Below are positions 23,654 to 31,445 of a DNA stretch of 44,161 bases, piece after piece (position 1 is the first letter of the stretch; every line of letters starts with the position of its first letter). The DNA comes from an uncultured Spirochaetaceae bacterium (lineage in GTDB: Bacteria; Spirochaetota; Spirochaetia; Sphaerochaetales; Sphaerochaetaceae): positions 1-44,161 of the forward strand of contig CALXLI010000021.1 of NCBI GenBank assembly GCA_944389155.1, in the 5' to 3' direction. A program made the position numbers and the translations under genes. The notes beneath the pieces were generated by a model. That model saw only the letters and a list, made by a program, of their open reading frames with translations, did no database searches and was not told the DNA's origin.

Positions 23654-25360
23654 GTTCACATCGAATAGCCCGCAGTCTGTAAGCTTGTATGAAGGAATGA
23701 CAGGAAGAGCCATGAAGCATAGTGTCATGAATGGGTCTATATCCTTGTTCACCCCAAGTTCCTTTTCCGCTGTCTCATGCATTGATTCAAGGCATCTCAC
23801 GACATCTTCCATGCTGTCATCTGTCATAAGGCCTGCAATCTCAAGTACATGAGTCCCAAGCTCCTTGCCATCCTTGAACATTGTTATGCCGCCGCCGATT
23901 GCAATGAGGTGCTGCACAGCTGCTGCCATATCGTCATCATTGTCTCCAATCACTATGATATTGTGCGAGTCATGCGCGATCGATGTCGCAACAGCACCAT
24001 GTTTCATTCCATAGCCTCTTATCAGGGCTACCGCTGAATTTCCCGTTCCATGGTGGCGTTCGATCACGGCAAGCTTCAGGATATCGCATGAGCTGTCATG
24101 GATCCATTCCCCATCATTGCTGCGTTTTATATAGGCTTCTCCAGCACCTGTCACTACACCTCCAGGTATGATATCAATGACCCTGACATGATCGGATCCA
24201 GGACGGAATGAAAGCTTTTCCTTTGAGAAATCCTTTACATCCATGCGTCCTCTGACATTGACAGGTTCTGCATGTCCTGCTTTCTTCATTATCTTTCCGC
24301 CTGTTGCGGCAAGCACGCCATCGATGAAGACCTCATCCGGTACGATACCTTCGCTTATTGACTCTGTCAGGAAGAAATCTGCCTTCTTGCCAGGAGCTAT
24401 GGCGCCTCTATCCTTAAGTCCATAGCACTCTGCTGCATTGAGTGTTGCTGCGCCTATCGCTGTATACGGATCAAGACCGTGCTGCACAGCAAGCGAGACT
24501 CCATAGTTCACAGCTCCTTCTTCCTTTATTGTCTGTGGCTGCCTGTCATCTGTGCAGAAAAGGATTCTTCTCCAGTTTCCTTCATTCACGCCAGGAAGAA
24601 GCTGGAGCACATTCCTGCATGCTGTTCCCTGGCGGAGCATCACGTACATGCCTTTCCTTATCTTCTCCTGCAGCTCCTCAGCGCTTTCGCATTCATGATC
24701 CGTGCTGATTCCTGCCGCGATATATCCATCGAGCCCCTGACCTGTGATTGATGGAGCATGACCGTCGATATTCTTTCCTCTTCTATATGCGGCATTAAGC
24801 TTTTCCATCACAGAATCATCTGCATTTGCAACACCTGGATAATTCATCATCTCACCAAGTCCCAGGATACGTGGATTGTCTATGTATCTTTCCATATCCC
24901 CGGCTTCAAGGATTGCTCCTGAGTGCTCAAACGGAGTTGCCGGTACGCATGATGGGAACATGAAGAATACGGAGAGTGGTATATCCTCTGATGCTTTGAG
25001 CATGTAGTCGAGCCCATCCAATCCGCATACGTTGCATATTTCATGAGGGTCCGCAATAACAGTTGTCGTACCGTAGGGGATGACTGTATTCGAGAACTCA
25101 GCAGGCGATAGATGAGAGCTCTCTATGTGGCAGTGGGCATCGATGAATCCAGGTACAAGGTATTTTCCTTTTGCGTCATATTCATTCCTTGCCCGCCTTT
25201 CACCATCAAAGCCTACGATTGTACCTTCTGTTATATATACATCAGCCCTGAATGATGATCTGGAGTATACATCGATAATCTCTGCGTTCCTTATGACAAG
25301 ATCCGCATCTTTCCGTCCCATTGCCGTTTCAATCAAAGCTATAGCCTTTTCCTTAGTCAT
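23624..25360 (-). CDS. ade: Adenine deaminase
   Basis: Ade converts adenine to hypoxanthine and ammonia. The 578-residue amidohydrolase shows LVIRNAEIIDVYS, the metal motif PGFIDAHCHIESS, the second motif TTTVIADPHEICNVCGLDGLDYML, and later DGHAPSITGQGLDGYIAAG and HDSHNIIVIGDNDDDMAAAV. This is the Ade subfamily, not the adenosine-deaminase-like one. Start 25360 has GGAGG 5 nt upstream; ATG 25372 would lie ahead of that site. It is divergent from the purine permease, so uptake and deamination genes share a control region. Confidence 0.96.
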   Translation of the reverse strand: MTKEKAIALIETAMGRKDADLVIRNAEIIDVYSRSSFRADVYITEGTIVGFDGERRARNEYDAKGKYLVPGFIDAHCHIESSHLSPAEFSNTVIPYGTTTVIADPHEICNVCGLDGLDYMLKASEDIPLSVFFMFPSCVPATPFEHSGAILEAGDMERYIDNPRILGLGEMMNYPGVANADDSVMEKLNAAYRRGKNIDGHAPSITGQGLDGYIAAGISTDHECESAEELQEKIRKGMYVMLRQGTACRNVLQLLPGVNEGNWRRILFCTDDRQPQTIKEEGAVNYGVSLAVQHGLDPYTAIGAATLNAAECYGLKDRGAIAPGKKADFFLTESISEGIVPDEVFIDGVLAATGGKIMKKAGHAEPVNVRGRMDVKDFSKEKLSFRPGSDHVRVIDIIPGGVVTGAGEAYIKRSNDGEWIHDSSCDILKLAVIERHHGTGNSAVALIRGYGMKHGAVATSIAHDSHNIIVIGDNDDDMAAAVQHLIAIGGGITMFKDGKELGTHVLEIAGLMTDDSMEDVVRCLESMHETAEKELGVNKDIDPFMTLCFMALPVIPSYKLTDCGLFDVNSFTFVSSSL

Positions 25361-25376
25361 ACGTGCCTCCATCTCA

Positions 25377-25382
25377 ATTATA
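25377..25382 (-). promoter_or_regulatory. -10 element of ade
   Basis: A perfect TATAAT on the minus strand is followed by a short leader with GGAGG. No clear -35 hexamer is seen at 17 nt. Confidence 0.5.
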
Positions 25383-25421
25383 TCGTGAAAATCATGAACA
25401 CGGTGACTGAGATTAATTAAT

Positions 25422-25450
25422 TTGCATACTCAGAATTCTGCATTTATACT
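25422..25450 (+). promoter_or_regulatory. Purine permease promoter with embedded palindrome
   Basis: TTGCAT (25422-25427), 17 nt, TATACT (25445-25450). The spacer contains the perfect palindrome CAGAATTCTG (25431-25440). CTGAG (25407-25411) and CTCAG (25429-25433) form a wider inverted repeat. A repressor site is plausible; its protein is unknown. The 75-nt leader has a GAGGC/GCCTC hairpin but no purine riboswitch consensus was seen. Confidence 0.55.
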
Positions 25451-25531
25451 GGAAATGGTTGATTTGGTTGAGGCTTTGTCTGAGAAATGCCTCTTTCGCG
25501 TCTTTATTCTGCCTTTAAAAGGAGGATTTGA

Positions 25532-26929
25532 ATGAAAGATTTCTTCGGTCTAGATGAAAAGAAGACAACAGTAAGGACCGAGATAGTAGCAGGTCTGACG
25601 ACATTCTTTACGATGGCGTACATCATATTCGTCAATCCTGGAATGCTGAGTGCTACTGGAATGAGCTTTGAAGGCGTATTCGTAGCAACTTGCCTATCAG
25701 CGGCAATCGGTACGCTTATAATGGCTCTCTTCGCAAATGTTCCATACGCTGTTGCTCCAGGCATGGGGCTCAATGCCTTGTTTGCCTACACAGTATGTCT
25801 TGCAGGAGGCTATACCTGGAAGCAGGCATTGGCTATGGTATTCATCTGTGGTCTTATAAACATAGTGATAACAGTCACGAAGCTTAGAAAAGCCATAGTC
25901 AAATCAATCCCAGAGAGCCTGCAGAATGCAATAGGCGGCGGTATTGGACTGTTCATCGCATATCTAGGGCTCAACAATGCTGGCCTTGTATCATTCACCC
26001 TTACAGCACCTGAGGCTGGTTCGCTGGTGCTTAATTCAGGTGTAACTCCAGGCATGATGTCGTTCAGCAATGCTTCTCTCGTGCTTGCTGTGCTGGGCCT
26101 GCTCATCATCGTGATACTCATGGTGGCACGTGTCAAAGGCGCTATACTCATAGGCATCATCGCTACAACCATAATCGGTATCCCTCTGGGTGTTACTCAG
26201 ATACCTGCCTCGATATTCTCAGATTCTGGAACATGGACAGGATTCCGGGAAGTTGCTTTCGCATTCTTCGGCGGTGATGGCTTTGCATCGCTCTTTGCTG
26301 ATGCTTCAAAGCTTCCGTTTGTCATAGTAACGATCTTCTCGATGTGTCTTTCCGATACCTTCGATTCAATCGGAACATTCATAGGCACAGGACGCAAGAG
26401 CGGTATATTCGACCAGGAAGATGAGAAGGCGCTTGAGGGCTCTGGATTCAAGAGCCGTCTGGATAAAGCACTCGTTGCAGATAGCTTCGCAACAAGCATA
26501 GGAGCGCTTCTTGGTACATCAAACGCAACAACATATGTTGAAAGCTCTGCCGGAATCGCAGCAGGAGGACGCACAGGACTGACAAGCCTGACAACAGCGA
26601 TCATGTTCCTTCTCTGCCTGCCGTTTGCCGGGCTTATAGGAATGGTGCCATCAGCTGCTACATCTCCAGCTCTCATTGTCGTTGGTATATTGATGGTTGA
26701 ACCGTTTGCCAAGATCGACTGGACAGATCTTACAGAAGCAGTTCCAGCATTCTTCACTGTTGCGATCATGAGCTTCACATACGGCATCACAAATGGTATT
26801 GCAGCTGGATTCATCATGTTCTGCATCACGAAGATCGTCACAAAGAAGACTACAGAGATCCATCCTATCATCGCAGTGGCTTCCGTACTCTTCATAATCG
26901 ATTTCGTGCTTAAGGCGATTGGCGTCTGA
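25532..26929 (+). CDS. AzgA/PbuG-type purine permease
   Basis: The 465-residue membrane protein begins MKDFFGLDEKKTTVRTEIVAGLTTFFTMAYIIFVNP, the usual opening of AzgA-type hypoxanthine/guanine/adenine permeases. It also has VPYAVAPGMGLNALFAY, SLQNAIGGGIGLFIAYLG and CLSDTFDSIGTFIGTGRKSG, with about 12 to 14 membrane segments. A strong Shine-Dalgarno AAAAGGAGGATTTG sets the start. The divergent ade makes adenine a likely substrate. Confidence 0.93.
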   Translation: MKDFFGLDEKKTTVRTEIVAGLTTFFTMAYIIFVNPGMLSATGMSFEGVFVATCLSAAIGTLIMALFANVPYAVAPGMGLNALFAYTVCLAGGYTWKQALAMVFICGLINIVITVTKLRKAIVKSIPESLQNAIGGGIGLFIAYLGLNNAGLVSFTLTAPEAGSLVLNSGVTPGMMSFSNASLVLAVLGLLIIVILMVARVKGAILIGIIATTIIGIPLGVTQIPASIFSDSGTWTGFREVAFAFFGGDGFASLFADASKLPFVIVTIFSMCLSDTFDSIGTFIGTGRKSGIFDQEDEKALEGSGFKSRLDKALVADSFATSIGALLGTSNATTYVESSAGIAAGGRTGLTSLTTAIMFLLCLPFAGLIGMVPSAATSPALIVVGILMVEPFAKIDWTDLTEAVPAFFTVAIMSFTYGITNGIAAGFIMFCITKIVTKKTTEIHPIIAVASVLFIIDFVLKAIGV

Positions 26930-26947
26930 GCTTCTTATCTGATAATA

Positions 26948-26980
26948 GGGCTGCTTTTTCCAGGCAGCCCTTTTTCTTTT
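26948..26980 (+). terminator. Rho-independent terminator after the purine permease
   Basis: GGGCTGC and GCAGCCC form a perfect 7-bp stem around 9 nt, followed by TTTTTCTTTT. Confidence 0.92.
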
Positions 26981-26993
26981 GTCTCTTTGCGGT

Positions 26994-26999
26994 TACTAT
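26994..26999 (+). promoter_or_regulatory. Candidate -10 element of clpP
   Basis: TACTAT is followed by TTGGCC and ATG 27006. There is no Shine-Dalgarno sequence. The -35 at 17 nt would be TTTTTC inside the preceding terminator tract. Confidence 0.45.
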
Positions 27000-27005
27000 T
27001 TGGCC

Positions 27006-27575
27006 ATGGAAAACGAAAACAAGGAATACAAGCCTGATCCGAGTCTAGGTGACAGGCTTCTTAAAAACCGCATTGTCATGATATCCGGAGAGATCAACAA
27101 GGACAGAGCAGATGAATTTGCCCGTCAGATGCTTGTTCTGGACAGTGAGTCTTCTGATCCGATATATGTCTACATAAACAGTCCAGGCGGAGATGTCGAT
27201 TCAGGGTTCGCAATCTACGATATGATAAGATTCGTCAGCTCTCCTGTTACCGTTGTTGGAATGGGGCTTGTCGCATCAGCTGCAGCTCTCATATTCCTCT
27301 CTGTTCCAGCAGAGAGAAGAGTAGGCTTCCCGAACTCAACCTATCTTATCCACCAGCCGCTCTCGCAGCTTAAGGGAGTTGCCATAGATGTGGCTATCTA
27401 TGCGGATAAGATCGAGGCCCTCAGACATAAGCTTGACAAGGTCATTGCTGATGCAACCGGCAGAAGCCAGAGCGATGTTGAGAAGGATACAGAGCGTGAC
27501 TGCTGGATGAGCGCCGAGGAGGCAAGGGAGTATGGTCTCCTTTCAAGGATAGTTTCTTCAAGATCTGAGATCTGA
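27006..27575 (+). CDS. clpP: ATP-dependent Clp protease proteolytic subunit
   Basis: The 189-residue protein keeps the catalytic triad: Ser in GMGLVASAAALIF, His in STYLIHQPLSQLKG and Asp in VEKDTERDCWMSAEEA. INSPGGDVDSGFAIYDMIRF is also characteristic. The region around Ser differs from the usual MAASMG, so it may be a second, divergent ClpP type. No clpX or clpA is adjacent. Start 27006 fits the -10 spacing; the alternative start at 26979 would fall inside the terminator region. Confidence 0.93.
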   Translation: MENENKEYKPDPSLGDRLLKNRIVMISGEINKDRADEFARQMLVLDSESSDPIYVYINSPGGDVDSGFAIYDMIRFVSSPVTVVGMGLVASAAALIFLSVPAERRVGFPNSTYLIHQPLSQLKGVAIDVAIYADKIEALRHKLDKVIADATGRSQSDVEKDTERDCWMSAEEAREYGLLSRIVSSRSEI

Positions 27576-27612
27576 GATTGGTCAAAAGCAGCACTCAGGG
27601 CGTATATATAAT

Positions 27613-28563
27613 ATGAAGCTTTGTGTGCTGCTATTTCTTTTATCTGTGATTTTATCGTGTTCCCCATCTTATGAGAACGGGGTTTTCTCTGTCGCTTCCT
27701 ATAATGCCTACTGCCTATTCGACAGTGTTGGAGATGGTGATGAGTATGATGGCTTCAGAAAAAGCGATGGATACAGCGAGAGCGTATACAATGATAGGAT
27801 AAAGGCGCTTTCTGTCCTGCTTGGAAAGCATGTGGATGCCGATGTGATCATCCTTGAGGAGGTTGAGAGCGAGATTGTCCTGCACGATCTTATACAGTCA
27901 GGACTGAGGAAGAAAGGCTATCTTCATTATGGCCTTGCCACAACCGGGAATGAGGTAACATCTGTCGGCTTTCTCTCCAAGATCGAGCCAAGTGCTGTAC
28001 GCATACATTCATTCGAAGGCGAAAGGCCTATGCTTGAGATAGCCTTGAACTATAAGGGAGAGCGCTTTGCTGTTTTCGGCGTTCATCTGAGAAGCAGGCT
28101 TGAAGAGGAGAATGAGGATATAAGGAGAGGGCAGCTTGAACATCTTTCTTCCCTTATAGAAGAGCGCTCTGATTCATTTGTGATAGTTGCCGGTGATTTC
28201 AATATCGATCCAAGGGATGGCGGGGAGGCTATGAGCGAATATCCTTCAGGTTATTCGGAAAATACGGTTATCCCTGTATCTTCCGATCCAGGCAGGGTGA
28301 ATGGCGATGTATTGTATGCTCCTGTTCTCGATAGCGATAAAGGAACATATTTCCACGATGGCTCCTGGCATATCTATGACTCCATCATCATGACCCATGA
28401 TGGGCTTGATGGCCATGGTTTTGAGTTTGAAAGCATCGAGGTCATCTCGCGCTTTGAGATGCTTGACCTCTTGGAGCGTCCTCTTGCATTCGACCCATCA
28501 ACTGGCCGAGGCTTTTCCGATCATCTTCCCGTCCTTGCCACTTTCAGCAGGAGCGGTGTGTGA
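27613..28563 (+). CDS. Secreted lipoprotein of the endonuclease/exonuclease/phosphatase fold
   Basis: The 316-residue protein has a lipoprotein signal (MKLCVLLFLLSVILSC, Cys16) and the EEP fold pattern: SVASYNAYCLFDSVGDGDEYDGF, VIILEEVES, FAVFGVHLRSR, VIVAGDFNID and the C-terminal GFSDHLPVLA with the catalytic His. Such proteins cleave phosphodiesters; the substrate outside the cell could be nucleic acid. TATATAAT abuts the start codon, but its spacing differs from the leaderless genes. The following glycosylase gene begins 14 nt downstream, so co-transcription is likely. Confidence 0.85.
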   Translation: MKLCVLLFLLSVILSCSPSYENGVFSVASYNAYCLFDSVGDGDEYDGFRKSDGYSESVYNDRIKALSVLLGKHVDADVIILEEVESEIVLHDLIQSGLRKKGYLHYGLATTGNEVTSVGFLSKIEPSAVRIHSFEGERPMLEIALNYKGERFAVFGVHLRSRLEEENEDIRRGQLEHLSSLIEERSDSFVIVAGDFNIDPRDGGEAMSEYPSGYSENTVIPVSSDPGRVNGDVLYAPVLDSDKGTYFHDGSWHIYDSIIMTHDGLDGHGFEFESIEVISRFEMLDLLERPLAFDPSTGRGFSDHLPVLATFSRSGV

Positions 28564-28576
28564 GTATCATGAAGGT

Positions 28577-29317
28577 ATGGAAGAGAATCTTAGGGAAATA
28601 CTTATGGGAGGACAGTCCTTCAGCTGGAGAGAAGAGGAAGACGGCTTGTTCTCTGCCGTGCTGAATGAACATGTCTATAGGATAAAGAGCATCGACGATG
28701 CAGCTGCAGATCCATTCCTGCGTTCATACTTCGATCTTGATTATGACTATCAGAAAGCAAGATGTGAGATAGCTGCGAAGGATGAGATACTCTCACGTGC
28801 TGTTGAGAGCACGGGAACGCTCAGGCTGCTGCATCAGGACCATTGGATAGCCACGATATCATTCATACTGTCACAGAACAATAACATAAAGCGTATAACA
28901 GGACTTTACGATAGGCTTTCCAGACGTTATGGCCATGAAGTTGAGCCCGGTTATTTCTCATTTCCCAGCGCGGAGGAGATGAAAGGCACGACAGAGCAGG
29001 AACTGAGGGACCTTGGCGTTGGTTTCCGGGCTCCTTTCATCCTTGATGCCATAGAGAAGCGAGGTATCCTGGATGAGATTGACGGGCTTAGCTACGAGGA
29101 GAGCGAGAAGAAGCTGATGGGTATAAAAGGCATTGGGCCTAAGGTTGCATCATGCATACTCATCTTCTCATATCAGAAGAGGGAAGGCTTTCCAATGGAT
29201 GTATGGATGAAGAAGGTGATGGCAGAGTACTATCCTGATAAGGATCCATCGTATTTCCATCCATATGAGGCACTCTCACAGCAGTACCTCTTCTCATGGA
29301 TAAGGTCTCAAGGCTGA
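28577..29317 (+). CDS. OGG1-type 8-oxoguanine DNA glycosylase
   Basis: The 246-residue protein has the OGG layout: an N-terminal TBP-like strand region (GGQSFSWREEEDGLFSAVLNEHVYRI), IATISFILSQNNNIKRITGLYDRLSRRYG, and the helix-hairpin-helix LMGIKGIGPKVASCILIF with the catalytic Lys. The conserved Asp lies in FPMDVWMKKVM. It removes oxidised guanine and can nick the strand. Start 28577 is chosen from the domain boundary; GAAGG lies just before it. It ends 4 bp from the convergent rex stop. Confidence 0.88.
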   Translation: MEENLREILMGGQSFSWREEEDGLFSAVLNEHVYRIKSIDDAAADPFLRSYFDLDYDYQKARCEIAAKDEILSRAVESTGTLRLLHQDHWIATISFILSQNNNIKRITGLYDRLSRRYGHEVEPGYFSFPSAEEMKGTTEQELRDLGVGFRAPFILDAIEKRGILDEIDGLSYEESEKKLMGIKGIGPKVASCILIFSYQKREGFPMDVWMKKVMAEYYPDKDPSYFHPYEALSQQYLFSWIRSQG

Positions 29318-29321
29318 TCTG

Positions 29322-29963
29322 TCACTTCCTGGCCATAGGGAACTGAAGCTCATAGAAAATCTGCTCAAGCTCAAGGGCGATGTTGATGTTATGTATTACG
29401 ACAGGCGTCTCATCGTCCTTTGCCGGGCGTGGCTTCAGCGTTATCGGGGAGAAATTGAGGACACCCCTTATTCCTGCTTCAAAGAGCTTTTCCGCTGTAT
29501 CGGCAGCTGCCGATTCCGGTACTGTGATGATTGCGACCTTGACGCCAAGTGCGCTTACGATCTCATCAAGCCTTGACATAGGATATACAGGAACTGGGTT
29601 GGATGCATCCGCATAGACGATAGGGTCATTGTCGAAGCCCGCTACTATCCTTATCCCATCAGGCTCGAATCCGGAGTAGTGCATAAGCGCTTTCCCGATG
29701 CGTCCGCAACCGATTATTATCACATCCTGCTCATCGCCTTTGCCGAGTATGGCGCTCAGTTTTCCGATAAGCTCGGTTATCTCGTATCCGCCTCTTTTCT
29801 GGCCATGGATTTCAAGAATGGAGAAATCCTTTCTTACAACCGCTGCCGATACTCCTGCCGCATCTGCAAGATTGTGTGCGAAGACTTTCTCCAAACCGAT
29901 TGCCCTGAGCCTATTAAGGGCTCTGTAATATCTTGTAATTCTGATGAGCATATCACTATTCAT
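29322..29963 (-). CDS. rex: Redox-sensing transcriptional repressor Rex
   Basis: Rex represses fermentation and hydrogenase genes and is released by NADH. The 213-residue protein has the N-terminal winged helix (LIRITRYYRALNRLRAIG, ADAAGVSAAVVRKDFSILEIHGQKRGGYEI) and a Rossmann domain with IIIGCGRIGKALM and GFDNDP, then NFSP and HNINIALELEQIFYEL. Length is typical. GAGG lies 8 nt before ATG 29963. It is divergent from the NADH-linked hydrogenase operon, and a palindrome between them overlaps a TTGACA on the rex strand, suggesting self-control and control of hyd. Confidence 0.96.
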   Translation of the reverse strand: MNSDMLIRITRYYRALNRLRAIGLEKVFAHNLADAAGVSAAVVRKDFSILEIHGQKRGGYEITELIGKLSAILGKGDEQDVIIIGCGRIGKALMHYSGFEPDGIRIVAGFDNDPIVYADASNPVPVYPMSRLDEIVSALGVKVAIITVPESAAADTAEKLFEAGIRGVLNFSPITLKPRPAKDDETPVVIHNINIALELEQIFYELQFPMARK

Positions 29964-30012
29964 GTCTAAAACCTCAATTTATGTGAATAGAGGTACATTA
30001 AATGATTTCTTA

Positions 30013-30031
30013 TGTCAATAAATTATTGATA
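30013..30031. promoter_or_regulatory. Candidate Rex operator
   Basis: TCAATAA-A-TTATTGA (30015-30029) is a perfect 15-bp inverted repeat in the 159-bp gap between rex and the hydrogenase operon. TTGACA on the minus strand (30018-30013) overlaps it and could be the rex -35; CATAAT (30040-30045) could be the hyd -10. The odd-length centre differs from the usual Rex consensus, so the assignment rests on position and symmetry. A weaker imperfect repeat lies near 29978-30003. Confidence 0.5.
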
Positions 30032-30080
30032 ATGTTACGCATAATCTTCACACGTGCATTTCTTGAAAGATTCATCGGCA

Positions 30081-30095
30081 TTGGATAAAATCCAA
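30081..30095 (+). promoter_or_regulatory. Small hairpin in the hydrogenase operon leader
   Basis: TTGGAT-AAA-ATCCAA is a perfect 6-bp stem with a 3-nt loop. It lies about 15 nt upstream of the Shine-Dalgarno AAAGGAGGAG of the first gene. A role in mRNA stability or initiation is possible. Confidence 0.35.
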
Positions 30096-30122
30096 GAGAA
30101 TAACTTGATTAAAGGAGGAGTT

Positions 30123-30587
30123 ATGGCTCAAAACATATTCTCCGATGAGCTTAATGCCTTTATTTCCGAATGGAAGGGAAAGCCGGGCAATCTCATCATG
30201 ATCCTGCATAGGGTTCAGGAGGAATTCGGGTATGTTTCCCGTGAGGCTGCAGAGGAGGTTTCCAAACAGCTTGGCATTCCTATGGCATCAATATGGGGAG
30301 TGCTTACCTTCTATCATTTCTTCAAGCTCAACAAACCAGGAAAATATAACATCCAGGTGTGTCTTGGTACAGCTTGCTATCTTAAGGGTGGCGATATGAT
30401 AGTCGAGGAACTTGGAAAGGAAATAGGTGTTGAGGTCGGTGGCTTGACTGAAGATGGCAAGTTCTCATTGGAGGCTGTCAGATGCGTTGGATGCTGCGGA
30501 CTTGCACCTGTGATGACAATCTCCGGTGAGGTCTTCGGCAAGGTTACCAAGGACCAGATCCACGGAATACTGGACAAGTTTGCCTGA
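30123..30587 (+). CDS. hydC: NuoE-like [2Fe-2S] subunit of NADH-dependent hydrogenase (HydC)
   Basis: The 154-residue protein matches the NuoE/HydC thioredoxin-like subunit: NLIMILHRVQEEFGYVSREAAEEVSKQLG, SIWGVLTFYHFFKL, CLGTACYLKGG and AVRCVGCCGLAPVM. The cysteines of the last two motifs hold one [2Fe-2S] cluster. It is the small subunit of the trimeric bifurcating hydrogenase HydABC. ATG 30123 has a strong AAAGGAGGAG. Its stop overlaps the next start (TGATGG). Confidence 0.93.
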   Translation: MAQNIFSDELNAFISEWKGKPGNLIMILHRVQEEFGYVSREAAEEVSKQLGIPMASIWGVLTFYHFFKLNKPGKYNIQVCLGTACYLKGGDMIVEELGKEIGVEVGGLTEDGKFSLEAVRCVGCCGLAPVMTISGEVFGKVTKDQIHGILDKFA

Positions 30588-31072
30588 TGGAGGTCTTCGA
30601 GCTCATCCTTGAAGCTGTGGAGAACAGTGTTGAAGCGGGTGCATCCCATATAGATGTGACCGTGGACAGCGAGGATGGGAGAAACAGGGTGAGCATCACT
30701 GATGATGGATGCGCGGCGTTGCCTGATGCACCATTTGATGCAGGATGCACTACCAAGGGGGCCGGAAGGGGACAAGGGCTGTCTAAGATATGCAATGAGA
30801 GCGGAGGATGCTGTTCGATCTCCCGGCTTGAAGGCAGGACAAGGCTTGAGTTCCTTGCAGGAGAGGATAAACGCGTAGGCGATCTTTCTTCATCCCTTCT
30901 TCCTATATTCCTTTTCCCTGTTGATATATCGTTGACAATCAATATAGCCGGGAAGGGCTTCACGCTCTCTACCTGGCAACTAAGGGAGCACGATGCATTC
31001 CCTGATAGAGCTGGAGCAATCGGAAGATTCCGTGAGCTGGTCCAGCTGAAAGAAGGAGAGATCTATGGCTAA
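30587..31072 (+). CDS. HATPase-fold protein of the hydrogenase operon
   Basis: The 161-residue protein shows GHKL-type ATP-binding motifs: an N box (LILEAVENSVEAGASHIDV), a G1-like motif (ITDDGCAAL) and a G2-like loop (CTTKGAGRGQGLSKICNESGG). No dimerisation/His domain precedes them, so it is not a sensor kinase. Similar stand-alone ATP-binding genes occur in hydrogenase operons of Clostridia and Thermoanaerobacter, as far as I recall; their function is not settled. It overlaps both neighbours. A role in assembly or regulation is conjecture. Confidence 0.7.
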   Translation: MEVFELILEAVENSVEAGASHIDVTVDSEDGRNRVSITDDGCAALPDAPFDAGCTTKGAGRGQGLSKICNESGGCCSISRLEGRTRLEFLAGEDKRVGDLSSSLLPIFLFPVDISLTINIAGKGFTLSTWQLREHDAFPDRAGAIGRFRELVQLKEGEIYG

Positions 31073-31442
31073 GCTTTCGCTTTCCGACCTTCGCAGCATC
31101 AGAGAGCGCGAGGAGAAGAATCTGAAAAAGCGCGATATCCACGGCCGCACGGTACATGTGGTTGTCGCAATGGGAACATCCGGCATAAACGCCGGCGCAA
31201 AGCTGACCCTGAACACTATCGCTGACGAGGTGGAGAAGAAGGGTCTGGATAACGTGATCATAACGCAAACCGGCTCGGCATACCCTAATCCGGAACCTGT
31301 TGTTGAGGTATTCTCACCAAAGCAGGGCTTGGTGATATATGGCAATGTCGACAAGGAAACAGCTGTACGTATAGTCAACGAGCATCTTGCTGAAGGCAGG
31401 ATCCTTGAGGACAAGAAGATTGAACTGAAGGAAGAGGAGTAG
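31065..31442 (+). CDS. Cys-less thioredoxin-like ferredoxin-fold protein (HydD-like)
   Basis: The 125-residue protein has a basic coiled start (LRSIREREEKNLKKRDIHGRT) and then VHVVVAMGTSGINAGAKLTLNTIADEV. This follows the pattern of small (2Fe-2S) ferredoxin-domain proteins in hydrogenase operons, but has Ser where Cys is usual. No Cys is present anywhere, so a cluster cannot be bound in the standard way. It lies between the HATPase protein and HydB with coupled starts; AAGGAG precedes the ATG. A structural or scaffold role is possible. Confidence 0.65.
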   Translation: MAKLSLSDLRSIREREEKNLKKRDIHGRTVHVVVAMGTSGINAGAKLTLNTIADEVEKKGLDNVIITQTGSAYPNPEPVVEVFSPKQGLVIYGNVDKETAVRIVNEHLAEGRILEDKKIELKEEE

Positions 31443-31445
31443 GAG

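Noticed and set aside
25451-25531. Purine riboswitch before the purine permease
   Set aside because: The leader is only about 75 nt and the conserved purine-aptamer loops were not seen; only a short GAGGC/GCCTC hairpin is present.
27601-27613. Leaderless promoter for the EEP-fold lipoprotein
   Set aside because: TATATAAT abuts the ATG, so the spacing is too short compared with the other leaderless genes.
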